From Listeria innocua (GTDB taxonomy: Bacteria > Bacillota > Bacilli > Lactobacillales > Listeriaceae), in NCBI RefSeq assembly GCF_028596125.1, contig NZ_CP117229.1, forward strand, positions 2,154,001 to 2,218,000: a stretch of DNA of 64,000 nucleotides. Reading direction: 5' to 3'. A program made the translations under genes and the position numbers. Positions within the stretch are counted from its first letter, which is position 1, and every line of letters begins with the position of its first letter. The notes beneath the pieces are model-generated. The model worked only from the letters and a program-made list of their open reading frames with translations. It was not told where the DNA came from and did not search any database. Below are positions 38,627-48,862 of the stretch, in pieces.

Positions 38627-39679
38627 TCATCCTTTTTTTAATAGAATTTCGCTTCTTTCGTGGATGTACTTAGTTAATTTTTTTAGCATTTCTGGTGGTA
38701 CTTCTGGAAAAACACCGTGTCCTAAGTTGAAAATGTATCCTGGTTCTAGTATACCTTCTTGCAAAATTCGTTCCGTTTCTGCGATACATTTTTCTGGTGC
38801 AAGAAGTGTGGATGGGTCTAAATTTCCTTGAATTGCTTTTGTTGGTACTTTTTGTCTAGCAGTTGTAATCGTTTCACGCCAATCTACACCGACTACATCT
38901 AGTGGCATTGTTTCCCACTCTGCTAAAAGATGACTCGCCCCAACCGCTTGCATAATAATCGGTGTTGTTGGATGAACAGCTTTCACTTCTTTAACAATCA
39001 TTTCAATAACAGGTCGGATGTACTGCGCATAATCCGCACGGCTAAGTGCTCCTACCCAAGAATCAAACAATTGAACAGCAGAAGCCCCGGCGTTAATTTG
39101 CGCTATTAAATAATTCGCAGTCATCCGTCCAAGTTTTTCCATTAAAATTGCCCAAACTTCTGGTTCACGGTACATAAAACTTTTTGTTTGGTGATAATTT
39201 TTCGATGGACCACCTTCTATCATATAACTTGCAAGCGTGAAAGGTGCTCCAGCAAATCCAATTAAAGGTACATCTAACATATCATCAGCTAGTAATTTTA
39301 TCGTATCAAGCACATAAGGCACTTCAATTTCCGGTTTAAAAATCGTCAGTTTCTCGACATCTTGGAAAGTTCTAATTGGATTATGTATGACTGGACCAAT
39401 GCCTGACTTAATCTCTACGTCTACTCCCATCCCCGGAAGTGGTGTCATAATATCTTTATATAAAATTGCTGCATCGACTCCGTATTGATCTACTGGTAAT
39501 TTAGTAACATAAGCACATATTTCTGGTTGATGAGTAATTTCAAATAGCGAATATTTTTCTTTTAATTTACGATATTCTGGTTGAGATCTCCCTGCTTGTC
39601 TCATGTACCAAACCGGAATTCGGTCCACTTGTTCTTTTCGCGCTGCTTTTAAAAATAAATCGTTCGTTATTTTTGTCAT
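38627..39679 (-). CDS. hemE: Uroporphyrinogen decarboxylase
   Basis: The product is 350 residues. Signature [16 protein letters not shown] at about 22-37 contains the Arg pair that holds the substrate; Asp in [10 protein letters not shown] and the DVVGVDWRE region are also present. Converts uroporphyrinogen III to coproporphyrinogen III. First gene of hemEH, divergent from the heme monooxygenase gene with 196 nt between them. Confidence 0.96.
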   Translation of the reverse strand: MTKITNDLFLKAARKEQVDRIPVWYMRQAGRSQPEYRKLKEKYSLFEITHQPEICAYVTKLPVDQYGVDAAILYKDIMTPLPGMGVDVEIKSGIGPVIHNPIRTFQDVEKLTIFKPEIEVPYVLDTIKLLADDMLDVPLIGFAGAPFTLASYMIEGGPSKNYHQTKSFMYREPEVWAILMEKLGRMTANYLIAQINAGASAVQLFDSWVGALSRADYAQYIRPVIEMIVKEVKAVHPTTPIIMQAVGASHLLAEWETMPLDVVGVDWRETITTARQKVPTKAIQGNLDPSTLLAPEKCIAETERILQEGILEPGYIFNLGHGVFPEVPPEMLKKLTKYIHERSEILLKKG

Positions 39680-39875
39680 TGAGTCGCTTCCCTTCTTTGT
39701 TCATTTACACACAATAGGCAACAGAACAATAAATAACTTCTCCAGATAAAAGGATACTAGAAATCTTGTATAAAACCAAACAAATTGCCTATCTACTGTT
39801 TCAATTATGAAAAACGTGGAAAACAAAGGTGTAATCATTTATCTTAATTGAATAAAACTGAAAGAAGGACTTATC

Positions 39876-40379
39876 ATGAAAAAAGTATTTATCACAACTG
39901 GAACAGAACATTATCTTCGTCAACTAATGGAAAACTATATTGGCGAGAATGTGACACTTCTGCAAAACTTTTCGCAATCTCTTTTGTATCAAGAGTCAAC
40001 TGGAGAAAAACTTTTCCAAGAAGGTAAAGAGTATCGAGTTTTACAAAGTAGTGGTTCTTTAAAAGGTTTTGGAATTGTTGTGTTTGAATATATTCAACTT
40101 CGCGATGAAGAGATTCCGATTTTCTTACAAATGTATCAACATGCTAGCTTACATTTTAGTGAAACACCTGGGTTACAAAGCACAAAACTTACCAAAGCGA
40201 TGAATACAAATCAGTTTTTAATTGTTTCTTTTTGGGATTCCGAAGTTTTCTTTCAAGAATGGAAAAAAACTCCTTTACACAAAGAAATTACAAGCATCAT
40301 GAAAAAAAATAATACGCAAGTTGGTTTCTCACATGAAGATATTTATCATTATCCAGAATTCTCACATGATGCTAAATAG
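39876..40379 (+). CDS. Heme-degrading monooxygenase, HmoB/Isd type (lmo2213-like)
   Basis: The product is 167 residues. The C-terminal half (about 65-160) is an antibiotic-biosynthesis-monooxygenase (ABM) ferredoxin-like fold: FLQMYQHASLHFSETPGLQSTKLTKAMNTNQFLIVSFWDS (in part). The N-terminal half is an additional domain, as in Bacillus HmoB. The L. monocytogenes homologue is described as an Isd-type heme oxygenase that frees iron. GAAGGA precedes the ATG. No Fur box is seen in its leader. Confidence 0.88.
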   Translation: MKKVFITTGTEHYLRQLMENYIGENVTLLQNFSQSLLYQESTGEKLFQEGKEYRVLQSSGSLKGFGIVVFEYIQLRDEEIPIFLQMYQHASLHFSETPGLQSTKLTKAMNTNQFLIVSFWDSEVFFQEWKKTPLHKEITSIMKKNNTQVGFSHEDIYHYPEFSHDAK

Positions 40380-40418
40380 GAAAAAGCGATTTGGACCAAA
40401 AATCCAAATCGCTTTTTT
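40380..40418. terminator. Bidirectional terminator between the heme monooxygenase gene and ecsB
   Basis: Perfect arms AAAAAGCGATTTGGA (40381-40395) and TCCAAATCGCTTTTT (40403-40417). Confidence 0.92.
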
Positions 40419-41641
40419 TATTCGTACATTTTTTTCATTCTGATTGGAGCATAAAGGAAAGTAAAAATCGCTACAAAAGCTAAATTTATTCCTAATATCA
40501 CCATCCCGCCGATTGTTCCATTTTGGGCAATTCCAATAAGGCTAAAGAGTATTGCTTGGCCAAGTAGTAAAATTCGTAAAAAGTGAATAAAACTACGGTG
40601 GCGATAAGCATCATCAATCGGATAAAGACGTAACATAATTTGTGCATCATAATGTTTTAGCATCGGGATAAATTGAAAGCCAGTTAAATATAAGAATAAC
40701 AATGAAAAAATAATATTCAAATAAAATCCTTGCACAAAAACGAGCAGAATAACAGCAATTACAGTGAGCCTAACGTAAAGTCCGATGTATTCATTCGTTC
40801 TTACAAAAGTGCGGCTAAACAAATAAGCAAACGTTTTTCTTTTCGCATAAGGAATTGGCTGATATAAGAAATCAAGATAGTTCCGTCTACGAACCGTCCC
40901 TCGTAAGTGTGGTACATCCGTAAATAAATTAACCAAACGATAGAAACGATTCATTCGCGCTTCTTCTTTATCTACTAAATATTCCCATCTAAGCGTCACT
41001 TTAGAAGTTTTCTTCTTAATCCAGTAATAACTCGCTAAAATTACAACTAGAACAAGCGGAATCGAAATAAAAGGCGCAGAAATTAACGAAATATAAATTA
41101 AAATAGCATTTACAATAACGCGAACAAACATCCATGTTGTATCAGCATCTTCCAATTTCATACTTTCAAAGCCAAAATAAATATTCCAAGCTTTAAGTAA
41201 AGCAAGCACGATAAATAATGTAAAGAACTGGCTATAAGGTATTCCTGTCACTTCTACATACATAGGCATACAAATACCGAGAACGATTACGAATACATAC
41301 AATTGCATAAAGAAACTGGCTATTTTTGCTTGAGAAAAATATGCATCCATTGCTTTTTCTTGAACGATTAAGTAAACTACGTCCGGTTTTTGTAGTAGCG
41401 TTGCGACTGGGCTAATTGCAATAGAAGCTGTAAGTAAAATAACCATCAGCGGAATAACTGGGAAACTAGGCTCAAGCGTTTTCACCCAACCTGCGTAATA
41501 AAAAATACCGGCACCGAGCCCAATGATAAGAACAAACAGCAGATGATCATTAAACATATAACGGAGATAGCGCATTACTTCTGTAGTATAAGCGCTAAAA
41601 CGTTCCTTCCAGAGCGCTTTACTGTCAAATATCATCTTCAT
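40418..41641 (-). CDS. ecsB: ABC transporter membrane subunit EcsB
   Basis: The product is 407 residues with about eight hydrophobic segments in two groups separated by a basic cytoplasmic region (EARMNRFYRLVNLFTDVPHLRGTVRRRNYLDFLY in part), typical of EcsB. Overlaps ecsA by 17 nt. In Bacillus EcsAB affects protein secretion, regulated intramembrane proteolysis through RasP, and competence. Confidence 0.92.
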   Translation of the reverse strand: MKMIFDSKALWKERFSAYTTEVMRYLRYMFNDHLLFVLIIGLGAGIFYYAGWVKTLEPSFPVIPLMVILLTASIAISPVATLLQKPDVVYLIVQEKAMDAYFSQAKIASFFMQLYVFVIVLGICMPMYVEVTGIPYSQFFTLFIVLALLKAWNIYFGFESMKLEDADTTWMFVRVIVNAILIYISLISAPFISIPLVLVVILASYYWIKKKTSKVTLRWEYLVDKEEARMNRFYRLVNLFTDVPHLRGTVRRRNYLDFLYQPIPYAKRKTFAYLFSRTFVRTNEYIGLYVRLTVIAVILLVFVQGFYLNIIFSLLFLYLTGFQFIPMLKHYDAQIMLRLYPIDDAYRHRSFIHFLRILLLGQAILFSLIGIAQNGTIGGMVILGINLAFVAIFTFLYAPIRMKKMYE

Positions 41642-42377
41642 CAGCTTCCTCTTCCTTTGTCAACTGGATGTAAATTTCATCAAGTGAAGCTCCTGGCATT
41701 TCAAAGTTCGTTTGTAAATCTTTCAAAGTACCTTCTGCACGAATTTCACCTTGATGAATAATGATAAAAGTATCGCAATATTTTTCAGCTGTCGCCAAAA
41801 TATGCGTTGACATTAAAATACTTGCTCCCTCACTTCGCATTTCATCCATCCAATTAAGTAGTGACTGGATTCCAAGTGGATCAAGCCCAACAAAAGGTTC
41901 GTCAATAATATATAATTTAGGCTCAATTAAAAAAGCCGACATAATCATTACTTTCTGTTTCATCCCTTTAGAAAAATGCGCTGGAAACCAATTCAATTTT
42001 TTCTCTAAGCGAAATTCTTTTAAAAGTGGGGGCATTCTTTCTTGTAATTCTTCTTGTGAAAGACCATAAGCCATTCCGGTTAATTCTAGATGTTCTTTTA
42101 ATGTTAATTCTTCATATAATACCGGGGTTTCTGGGATATAAGAAAATTGCTTTCTATATGTTTCTGTATCTTCCACTAATTGGTGACCGTTGATTTTAAT
42201 TGTCCCTTGTTTTGGATGCATTAAGCCAGTTATGTGTTTAATGGTTGTACTTTTTCCTGCTCCGTTTAGGCCGATTAATCCAACAATTTGTTTTTCTTCA
42301 ATCGCAAATGAAATATCTTTTAGGACTGGTCGCTTTGTATACCCGCCCGTCAGGTGTTCTACTTCTACTAAAGCCAT
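41625..42377 (-). CDS. ecsA: ABC transporter ATPase EcsA
   Basis: The product is 250 residues from ATG 42375-42377 (MALVEVEHLTGGY), 6 nt after AGGAGG. Walker A GLNGAGKST, signature FSKGMKQKVMIM (the KG variant usual for EcsA), Walker B LYIIDEPFVGLD. Works with EcsB. The divergent hit gene is conserved next to ecs in Bacillales. Confidence 0.94.
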   Translation of the reverse strand: MALVEVEHLTGGYTKRPVLKDISFAIEEKQIVGLIGLNGAGKSTTIKHITGLMHPKQGTIKINGHQLVEDTETYRKQFSYIPETPVLYEELTLKEHLELTGMAYGLSQEELQERMPPLLKEFRLEKKLNWFPAHFSKGMKQKVMIMSAFLIEPKLYIIDEPFVGLDPLGIQSLLNWMDEMRSEGASILMSTHILATAEKYCDTFIIIHQGEIRAEGTLKDLQTNFEMPGASLDEIYIQLTKEEEADEDDI

Positions 42378-42470
42378 TTCCATACCTCCTTACGTATCTT
42401 TAGTTAATAATAGCATATTCATACCTTGAACTGTCAAAATAATCCATTGTCCACTATCTCATACATGCTT

Positions 42471-42498
42471 TTGACTCGTTTTTATGTTAAATTAAAGT
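42471..42498 (+). promoter_or_regulatory. Promoter of hit
   Basis: TTGACT (42471-42476), 16 nt, TAAAGT (42493-42498), 39 nt before the start codon. Confidence 0.6.
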
Positions 42499-42537
42499 AG
42501 TACATAATTAATATGTTGTGAAAGGTGGTCATACTTA

Positions 42538-42960
42538 ATGGACGATTGCATTTTCTGCAAGATAGTTCGCGGTGAAATCCCTTCTGCCAAAGTGTATGAA
42601 GATGATGAAGTATACGCATTCCTTGATTTAGGACAAGTCACAGAAGGTCATACACTCGTAATTCCTAAAAAACATGCTAGGAACACATTCGATTTACCTG
42701 AAGAGACGGCTGCTGAATTATTCCGCCGCGTGCCAAAAATCGCGCGAGCTTTAAAAGAAGCTTTACCGCTACAGGGATTAAATATTTTAAATAATAATGA
42801 AGAAGTAGCTTACCAATCTGTTTTTCATTGTCATATCCATTTAATACCAAGGTATAGCAAATCAGACGACTTTGGGTTAAAATGGAAAGATAACGCAGAC
42901 TGGTATACACAAGAACGTTACCAAGAAATTGCTGAACTTATTGCAGCAAAAATAGACTAA
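42538..42960 (+). CDS. hit: HIT-family nucleotide hydrolase/transferase
   Basis: The product is 140 residues. Zinc Cys pair C4xxC7 and catalytic triad HCHIH (97-101) in SVFHCHIHLIPRY. The family acts on dinucleoside polyphosphates or AMP conjugates (Hint branch). AAAGGTGG precedes the ATG. Followed 29 nt later by the YtxH-like gene. Confidence 0.95.
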   Translation: MDDCIFCKIVRGEIPSAKVYEDDEVYAFLDLGQVTEGHTLVIPKKHARNTFDLPEETAAELFRRVPKIARALKEALPLQGLNILNNNEEVAYQSVFHCHIHLIPRYSKSDDFGLKWKDNADWYTQERYQEIAELIAAKID

Positions 42961-42989
42961 AATGACTTTATGGATGGAGTGGAGTATAA

Positions 42990-43352
42990 ATGAATAAAAA
43001 ATCACTTATTTTTGGTATTTTAGCTGGTGGGGCAATTGGAGCCGCAGCCTCGGTATTATTTGCTCCAAAATCCGGCAATGAACTTCGAAAAGATATTGTT
43101 GCTAAATCAGGTGAAGCAAGTGTCATTTTAAAAGAACTAGCATACAATGCAAATGAACTTATTCAATCTGTTCAAGTTCTTGGCACAGAAGGCTCAACAC
43201 TACTTAAAGATGTTTCTTCAGACATTATGGAATCTGTTTCTAAGTGGAACGAGGAAATGGAACCTGAAAAGAAACGCTTAAAAGACGAAATTAAAGATAT
43301 GCAAAAAACAATTTCTGATTTAGAAAAAACACTCAAAAAAGATAATAAATAA
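42990..43352 (+). CDS. YtxH-like membrane-associated protein (lmo2217-like)
   Basis: The product is 120 residues. A Gly/Ala-rich N-terminal helix (SLIFGILAGGAIGAAASVLFAPKSG) is the YtxH signature, followed by an amphipathic and coiled-coil region to the end. Likely co-transcribed with hit, as with yhaH in Bacillus. General-stress association is known for the family. Specific function unknown. Confidence 0.88.
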   Translation: MNKKSLIFGILAGGAIGAAASVLFAPKSGNELRKDIVAKSGEASVILKELAYNANELIQSVQVLGTEGSTLLKDVSSDIMESVSKWNEEMEPEKKRLKDEIKDMQKTISDLEKTLKKDNK

Positions 43353-43356
43353 GTAT

Positions 43357-43385
43357 AAAAACTGGGCGCTTGCTCAGTTTTTTTC
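43357..43385 (+). terminator. Terminator after the YtxH-like gene
   Basis: AAAACTGGGC (43358-43367) pairs with GCTCAGTTTT (43372-43381), one mismatch; T-run follows. Confidence 0.85.
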
Positions 43386-43446
43386 TGTGCTTAAAATCAC
43401 CTTCATAAAAACGTCAAAATTAGGCAATTATTTATTAAAAAAAGGG

Positions 43447-43475
43447 TTGAATTTTATTCCAATTGAGCATACAAT
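43447..43475 (+). promoter_or_regulatory. Promoter of the DUF3267 gene
   Basis: TTGAAT (43447-43452), 17 nt, TACAAT (43470-43475). A good sigma-A promoter 56 nt before the start codon. Confidence 0.7.
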
Positions 43476-43531
43476 ACTATGGTGCCTTCTGACGGAGCAC
43501 TATTTTAGCTTTAACTGGAGGAAAGTTTACA

Positions 43532-44071
43532 ATGCGCTGCTTAAAATCAATCAACACAGAGCGACGAGATGAGTTTAATCGACTTTTCCTAAAAGGTATT
43601 CTTGTTTGGCTAGCTGCCGTATGTATTTGTTTTTTAACACAACATTTAATGTACCCCGGCCAACTTACAAATGATTATCAATTCATGAGCTTTTTGGGTA
43701 TTGTTTTAATTTATCCGATTCATAAGTTGCTTCATATTATTGGGTGCTTTAAATATCGCGAAGGTACAGTCATTCAGTGGCGTATCCATTTCTTTATTCT
43801 TCCCTGTATAAAATTAAATATTAAACGGATAATTCCAAAATGGCATTACATTTTTTCATTAATTTTGCCTTTTGTCGTTATCACTACTATTCTAATCACT
43901 TTAATGCTTATAACTCCAATTGGGCACTCGGGAATGTTCCTAATTTTATTATCTGTCCACTTTGGAATGAGCTTTTCTGATTTTACTCACATTAAAAAAC
44001 TATGGAAAATGCCAAAGAATTGTTTTGTAGAAAGTGCAGAACGTGGCTTTTCGATTTTAATTTCTGACTAA
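43532..44071 (+). CDS. DUF3267 membrane protein, degenerate zincin motif (lmo2218-like)
   Basis: The product is 179 residues. GGAGGAAAG precedes the ATG. Four hydrophobic segments. The family (putative membrane zinc peptidase) usually has HExxH in the second helix. Here the site reads PIHKLLHIIG, with Lys replacing the catalytic Glu. A second conserved region, LLSVHFGMSFSDFTHI, is kept. It may therefore be a non-proteolytic member. The gene lies between hit-ytxH and prsA2. Confidence 0.78.
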   Translation: MRCLKSINTERRDEFNRLFLKGILVWLAAVCICFLTQHLMYPGQLTNDYQFMSFLGIVLIYPIHKLLHIIGCFKYREGTVIQWRIHFFILPCIKLNIKRIIPKWHYIFSLILPFVVITTILITLMLITPIGHSGMFLILLSVHFGMSFSDFTHIKKLWKMPKNCFVESAERGFSILISD

Positions 44072-44187
44072 ACCATAAGAATATCATTAAATTTCTTTCA
44101 TCTTTTCTTTTTATCTTTAATTTATGTTATGATAGTTATTGTGTTAAGCGGGAATTATTCCAACAACTAAGGAGTGTGTTTTATTTA

Positions 44188-45063
44188 ATGAAGAAGAAAT
44201 TAATTCTTGGACTTGTCATGATGATGGCATTGTTCAGTCTAGCAGCGTGTGGTGGCGGCGGTAATGTCGTTAAGACTGATTCTGGCGACGTAACGCAAGA
44301 TGAGCTTTACGACGCAATGAAAGATAAATATGGTTCTGAGTTTGTACAACAACTTACTTTCGAAAAAATCCTTGGTGATAAATACAAAGTAAGCGACGAA
44401 GATGTTGATAAAAAATTCAAAGAGTACAAATCCCAATACGGCGATCAATTCTCTGCAGTTTTAGCTCAAAGTGGCTTAACTGAGAAATCATTCAAAAGCC
44501 AACTTAAGTACAACTTGTTAGTTCAAAAAGCAACTGAAGCTAATGCTGATACTAGCGATAAAGCACTTAAAGAGTACTACAAAACTTGGCAACCAGATAT
44601 TACTGTAAGCCATATTCTAGTAGCTGATGAAAACAAAGCCAAAGAAGTTGAACAAAAACTTAAAGACGGCGCAAAATTTGCTGATTTAGCAAAAGAATAT
44701 TCTACAGATACTGCTACTAAAGAAAACGGTGGCCAATTAGCACCATTTGGTTCTGGTAAAATGGATCCTGCATTTGAAAAAGCAGCTTATGCCCTTAAAA
44801 ACAAAGGCGACATCAGCGCTCCAGTAAAAACTCAATATGGATACCACATCATCCAAATGGACAAACCAGCTACAAAAACAACTTTTGATAAAGATAAAAA
44901 AGCTGTTAAAGAAGCTTACCTTGCATCCCAATTAACTACAGAAAACATGCAAAAAACGCTTAAAAAAGAATACAAAGATGCTAACGTAAAAGTTGAAGAC
45001 AAAGACTTGAAAGATGCTTTCAAAGATTTTGACGGTTCTGCTTCAAAAGATTCATCTAAATAA
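44188..45063 (+). CDS. prsA2: Foldase lipoprotein PrsA2
   Basis: The product is 291 residues from ATG 44188. The GTG four codons upstream is nearer the GGAG site but would add residues before a standard signal peptide. Lipobox LAAC gives lipidated Cys21. N-terminal chaperone lobe, parvulin-type PPIase domain about 133-225 (VSHILVADENKAKEVEQKL ... YGYHIIQMDK), then C-terminal lobe and Lys/Ser-rich tail. Folds secreted proteins at the membrane-wall interface; in L. monocytogenes it is needed for listeriolysin and phospholipase activity and virulence. Confidence 0.94.
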   Translation: MKKKLILGLVMMMALFSLAACGGGGNVVKTDSGDVTQDELYDAMKDKYGSEFVQQLTFEKILGDKYKVSDEDVDKKFKEYKSQYGDQFSAVLAQSGLTEKSFKSQLKYNLLVQKATEANADTSDKALKEYYKTWQPDITVSHILVADENKAKEVEQKLKDGAKFADLAKEYSTDTATKENGGQLAPFGSGKMDPAFEKAAYALKNKGDISAPVKTQYGYHIIQMDKPATKTTFDKDKKAVKEAYLASQLTTENMQKTLKKEYKDANVKVEDKDLKDAFKDFDGSASKDSSK

Positions 45064-45070
45064 GTAACTA

Positions 45071-45107
45071 AAAACACGATTGGAACTAGTTTCCAATCGT
45101 GTTTTTT
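45071..45107 (+). terminator. Terminator after prsA2
   Basis: AAAACACGATTGGAA pairs with TTCCAATCGTGTTTT (right arm 45091-45105), then T-run. Confidence 0.9.
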
Positions 45108-45110
45108 TAT

Positions 45111-45150
45111 ATAGAAAAGCTGTTCAGTTACGCTCCCTGAACAGCTTTTC
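45111..45150 (-). terminator. Terminator after yhaM
   Basis: AAAAGCTGTTCAG (45115-45127) pairs with CTGAACAGCTTTT (45137-45149). It faces the prsA2 terminator back to back. Confidence 0.88.
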
Positions 45151-45152
45151 TG

Positions 45153-46094
45153 TTATTCAAAAGTTGGATTATAAAAGGAACGATTATCTAACCCAAATAC
45201 TCTTTCACTAAATTCGCCTGGTTTGGTATGTTTTAATACTTTATCCATCATATTTAGCGAAGCATCCATTAAATCAATTTGATGTAAAATTTCAGCTTCA
45301 CGAACTAGTGGCGGCTTCGGACTTCCCCACTCGCCTTTACCATGATGAGACAACAGTACGTGTTTTAAGACAACTACTTCTTCTCCATCAATCGATAGCT
45401 CTTCAGCAATTTTACTTACTTCCTCAACGATGATAGAAATATGTCCAATCAAATTACCTTCAAGTGTATAAGTGGTCGAAACTGGTCCAGAGAGTTCAAT
45501 TACTTTTCCTAAATCATGTAAAATAACGCCAGCATAAAGTAGGTCGCGATTAACTGTCGGATATAAATCAGCCACTGATTTAGCTAAACGCAACATGGAA
45601 ACCACGTGGAAACTTAATCCCGAAACAAATTCATGGTGATGGCGCATCGCAGCTGGATAATCATAAAAATCATCCTGATATTTTTTTAGCAAAGCTCGCG
45701 TAATTCGTTGCAAGTTTGCATTTTTCATTTCGAAAATATACTGGGTTATTTCGTCAGCCATTTCATCTTTATTAATAGGCGCTGTCTCCATAAATTCACT
45801 AGCGCTAACGCCATCAAGTGGTGATGCTTGTCTGATTTGGCGAATTTTCAATTGCTTTCTTCCCCGATAATTTTGAATATCTCCCATAAGGTGAACAATT
45901 TGCTGCACCCCGTAATTAATTTCATCGCTTTCTTTTACATCCCAAAGTTTTGCTTCTAATTCACCTGATTTATCTTGTAAAACAAGGCTTAAAAATGGTT
46001 TTCCATTACTCGCCGTTCCTTTTACACTTGATTTAATCAGCAAGAATAACTCAACTGTTTCCCCAACTTCATAGTCTAATAATCTTTTTTCCAT
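45153..46094 (-). CDS. yhaM: 3'-5' exoribonuclease YhaM
   Basis: The product is 313 residues from ATG 46092-46094 ([22 protein letters not shown]), 7 nt after AAGG. An OB-fold nucleic-acid domain spans 1-90 ([14 protein letters not shown]), and a C-terminal HD phosphohydrolase domain has VILHDLGKV and the downstream SHHGKGEWG. Trims RNA 3' ends and can act on ssDNA. Forms a group with yhaN and yhaO. Confidence 0.93.
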   Translation of the reverse strand: MEKRLLDYEVGETVELFLLIKSSVKGTASNGKPFLSLVLQDKSGELEAKLWDVKESDEINYGVQQIVHLMGDIQNYRGRKQLKIRQIRQASPLDGVSASEFMETAPINKDEMADEITQYIFEMKNANLQRITRALLKKYQDDFYDYPAAMRHHHEFVSGLSFHVVSMLRLAKSVADLYPTVNRDLLYAGVILHDLGKVIELSGPVSTTYTLEGNLIGHISIIVEEVSKIAEELSIDGEEVVVLKHVLLSHHGKGEWGSPKPPLVREAEILHQIDLMDASLNMMDKVLKHTKPGEFSERVFGLDNRSFYNPTFE

Positions 46095-46138
46095 TGTATC
46101 GCCTTCTTTCTTTCTGTAGTAAGAAGTTTCTCCAACCA

Positions 46139-48862
46139 TTATAGCACGCGTATGTCTTCACTGGAAAAAAATTTGCGAGTTTCTTGATGACATGTGAAAA
46201 AAATAACCTGATTTGTGCTCTTTCTTTTTTGAAGCAACTGCATCATTTGCACCATTCTAGCCGAGTCAAAATGAACAAAACCATCATCAATAATTATAGG
46301 TAATGGAAAATCTTTATGAATAACATCAATTAATGCAAAACGGATTGCCAAATACAGTTGTTCTTTTGTTGCTTGACTCAGTTCTTCTGGGAAAAATGAA
46401 ATGACTTCTTTACTCTCGACTTGAATCCGGTTCTCTTGTAAGTACACTTTTGTATAATTCCCATTCGTTAAATGGTTGAAATAGTCAGTTGCTAAAGCTA
46501 ATGTTTTTGGTAATTTTCCTTCTTGCAAACTCCGCATAGTTTCTTGAAGTATTTGAAGTGCTAGTTTAGTTTCTGTCCATTCCCGAGTCATTTGTTGCAA
46601 TTTGCTTTTTTCTGAATAGAAGTCTTGCATGAGTGCAGCAAACGTTCCACCCTCTTCTAAAGTTGCTATCTCATGATTTTTTGCAGCCAATGAGGCATGA
46701 ATATTTTCTTGTTCTAATTCTATTTTGCGCAGTTTTTCTTCTAGTTGAAGTTCTTTTTCTTTAATGACTTCTTGCGCTGAAAACTGACTTAATGCTAGTC
46801 GCTTATCTGGTTCGAGTTGCGCTTCTAGTAGAATTAAACGTTCGCGCCATTGCTGTTCTTGTTTTACTCGCATTGCTGCTACACGGAATTCGTCTTCATT
46901 ATTTACTTTGGCTTGTTCTAATAAGTCCGCTTTTTCCTTTTTAACAAGTAGTAGATCTTGTTTTACTAAATTTAATTGCATTGTAACTTGTTCCATTTTT
47001 TCTGCGAGTTTGGCGTTTTCGGTCAAATTATTTCGGTAATATAGCAAACCTTGGCGTAAGAAAGATATTTTTTCTTCAATATTTGCCGATTCTATAGGTG
47101 CATCTAGTTTTTCTAATCTGAGCTGGTATGAGTGTTGTTTTTCTGCTAATGGTTCTAATTTCAATGTCAGTTCTGCAGCTAATTGATTTTTTTCGCTATG
47201 TTCTTTGTAGGTTTGAACTATAGCCTCCCAGTTTTCATCTGGAAGTTCATTAATCGCTAACGTATCAAATAAATGGTTTAGTTCTGATTGATAGTCGTAT
47301 TGTGATTTGTTTATTCTGCTTTGTCGTTCTTCTAATTGTGCTATTTGTGAAGCAATAATGTCCATTTCGCTCAGTAATTGTTGCCATTCTTGCCTGATTT
47401 TTTGCTGTTCTAAAAACGCTAAAATTTGCTGATTGCTAGAAGGCGCGGGTGTTTTAGTAAGAACTAATAAATAAACAGATATAAGAGCCACTAGAAAAAC
47501 AACAGCAACGCTCCAAATCGATTGAAAAATCACTAAAACTACTAAAGCCGCTAGAAAAATACCAACAGCTACAATCGATTTAGTTACGGGTGTTTTTTCT
47601 TTTGAATTTATTTTTTCTTTTTCTTGTTGGAATCTTTTATTATCCCACATATTTGTTTCTATTTTATCGATCTTTTGTTGCAATTTTTCTTCTGATTCTT
47701 GAGTAAGCTTTAATTCTAATTGAATATCATGCTGTTGTTGTTTGTTTATTTGCTCGAGTTCTTTTATTCGAAGTACTTTTTGATCTAGCTCTTTTGTCCA
47801 TTTCATCGGTGTTTGTTTAGCATCTGTTTGATAGTACTTGATCTCTTTTTCTAAACTTTTTTGTTGTAATTCGCGCTCATTATAGGCGCCATAAGTTTCG
47901 ATTAAATAGGTTATTTCTGCTTCGTTTTCAGCAAAAAAAGCAGTATGTTCAAAATTATTTTTGTTAATCAAGTTTTTTTGGCGTTCTTCTAATTGAATTA
48001 ATTGATTTTGCCATTCTTTTTCTCTTAGTTGCAAATGTTCCAAACGGATAATACCATCTGGTGGAAAAGTAGCTTCGGTTAGAGGTACCGCTTTTTCGCT
48101 TAGTGCCTTCCATTCTTGGTAAATGGGCCATAAATCTAGCAAGGTATTTAGTGTATCTAGTTCGACACGAATAGCGGTTTTTTCTTCTTGTAATTCAGTT
48201 TGTCTTGCTCTTTCTTCTTCTTTTCCAACCAAAAGCAACTCATATTTTGCATTTTGTTTTTTGGCTTCTTGAAACGCTAATTGGCTATCTTTTACTTTTT
48301 TGAGTTGTTGATTGATTGCAGGATTTCTTCCGCTTGGTTTAAAAAGGGCTTCCAATTTTTTTTGTAATATTTCAGCCGTTTTTAAAAGTGCATCTGATCC
48401 TGTTGTACCTGTGGCAAGCAAATATCGCTCAAATTCTTTTTTCTTCCATTGATGAATATTTTGTAGTCCATGAATATCAAAAGAAAAAATAGCTTCAAAC
48501 GTATTACGGTCGATTTCTCCAATAATTTCCGTTAATTTTTCTTCTCCAGCTACCTGGCCATCTCCGTAATAAATACGTACATCTCCAGTAGCTTTTCCTT
48601 TTAAACGTTCGACAATCACTTTACCCATAGGTGTATCCTCGAGCGTCAATCTCCCACCATAAGGTCCGCCGTTTTTAGGTTCCATACGTGGAATAGATTG
48701 TTGTCTAGTTGGGAAACCAAATAAAATACTATGTATAAAAGCCATAATAGTCGATTTTCCAGCTTCATTTTCTCCAAAAATAACTTGAAAATCCGAAATA
48801 TGATTAAAATGAGCATCGGACCATTTGCCATAACCAACTATATCAATGGACGTTATTCTCAT
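46139..48862 (-). CDS. yhaN: SbcC/Rad50-like ATPase YhaN with a membrane hairpin
   Basis: The product is 907 residues. N-terminal Walker [16 protein letters not shown]-terminal Walker [14 protein letters not shown] with [15 protein letters not shown] as signature-like part, and long coiled coils between. Midway (about residues 430-475) two adjacent hydrophobic helices ([36 protein letters not shown]) would insert the hinge end in the membrane. The start overlaps the yhaO stop (ATGA). With YhaO it likely forms an SbcCD/Mre11-Rad50-like nuclease complex. Confidence 0.88.
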   Translation of the reverse strand: MRITSIDIVGYGKWSDAHFNHISDFQVIFGENEAGKSTIMAFIHSILFGFPTRQQSIPRMEPKNGGPYGGRLTLEDTPMGKVIVERLKGKATGDVRIYYGDGQVAGEEKLTEIIGEIDRNTFEAIFSFDIHGLQNIHQWKKKEFERYLLATGTTGSDALLKTAEILQKKLEALFKPSGRNPAINQQLKKVKDSQLAFQEAKKQNAKYELLLVGKEEERARQTELQEEKTAIRVELDTLNTLLDLWPIYQEWKALSEKAVPLTEATFPPDGIIRLEHLQLREKEWQNQLIQLEERQKNLINKNNFEHTAFFAENEAEITYLIETYGAYNERELQQKSLEKEIKYYQTDAKQTPMKWTKELDQKVLRIKELEQINKQQQHDIQLELKLTQESEEKLQQKIDKIETNMWDNKRFQQEKEKINSKEKTPVTKSIVAVGIFLAALVVLVIFQSIWSVAVVFLVALISVYLLVLTKTPAPSSNQQILAFLEQQKIRQEWQQLLSEMDIIASQIAQLEERQSRINKSQYDYQSELNHLFDTLAINELPDENWEAIVQTYKEHSEKNQLAAELTLKLEPLAEKQHSYQLRLEKLDAPIESANIEEKISFLRQGLLYYRNNLTENAKLAEKMEQVTMQLNLVKQDLLLVKKEKADLLEQAKVNNEDEFRVAAMRVKQEQQWRERLILLEAQLEPDKRLALSQFSAQEVIKEKELQLEEKLRKIELEQENIHASLAAKNHEIATLEEGGTFAALMQDFYSEKSKLQQMTREWTETKLALQILQETMRSLQEGKLPKTLALATDYFNHLTNGNYTKVYLQENRIQVESKEVISFFPEELSQATKEQLYLAIRFALIDVIHKDFPLPIIIDDGFVHFDSARMVQMMQLLQKRKSTNQVIFFTCHQETRKFFSSEDIRVL

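Noticed and set aside
43387-43531. 61-codon plus-strand reading frame before the DUF3267 gene
   Set aside because: No ribosome site, and the region holds a clear promoter for the downstream gene.
44130-44150. PrfA-box-like sequence before prsA2
   Set aside because: Only one half site (TGTTAA) matches; the other half has almost no match, so I did not list an operator although a PrfA link to prsA2 has been reported.
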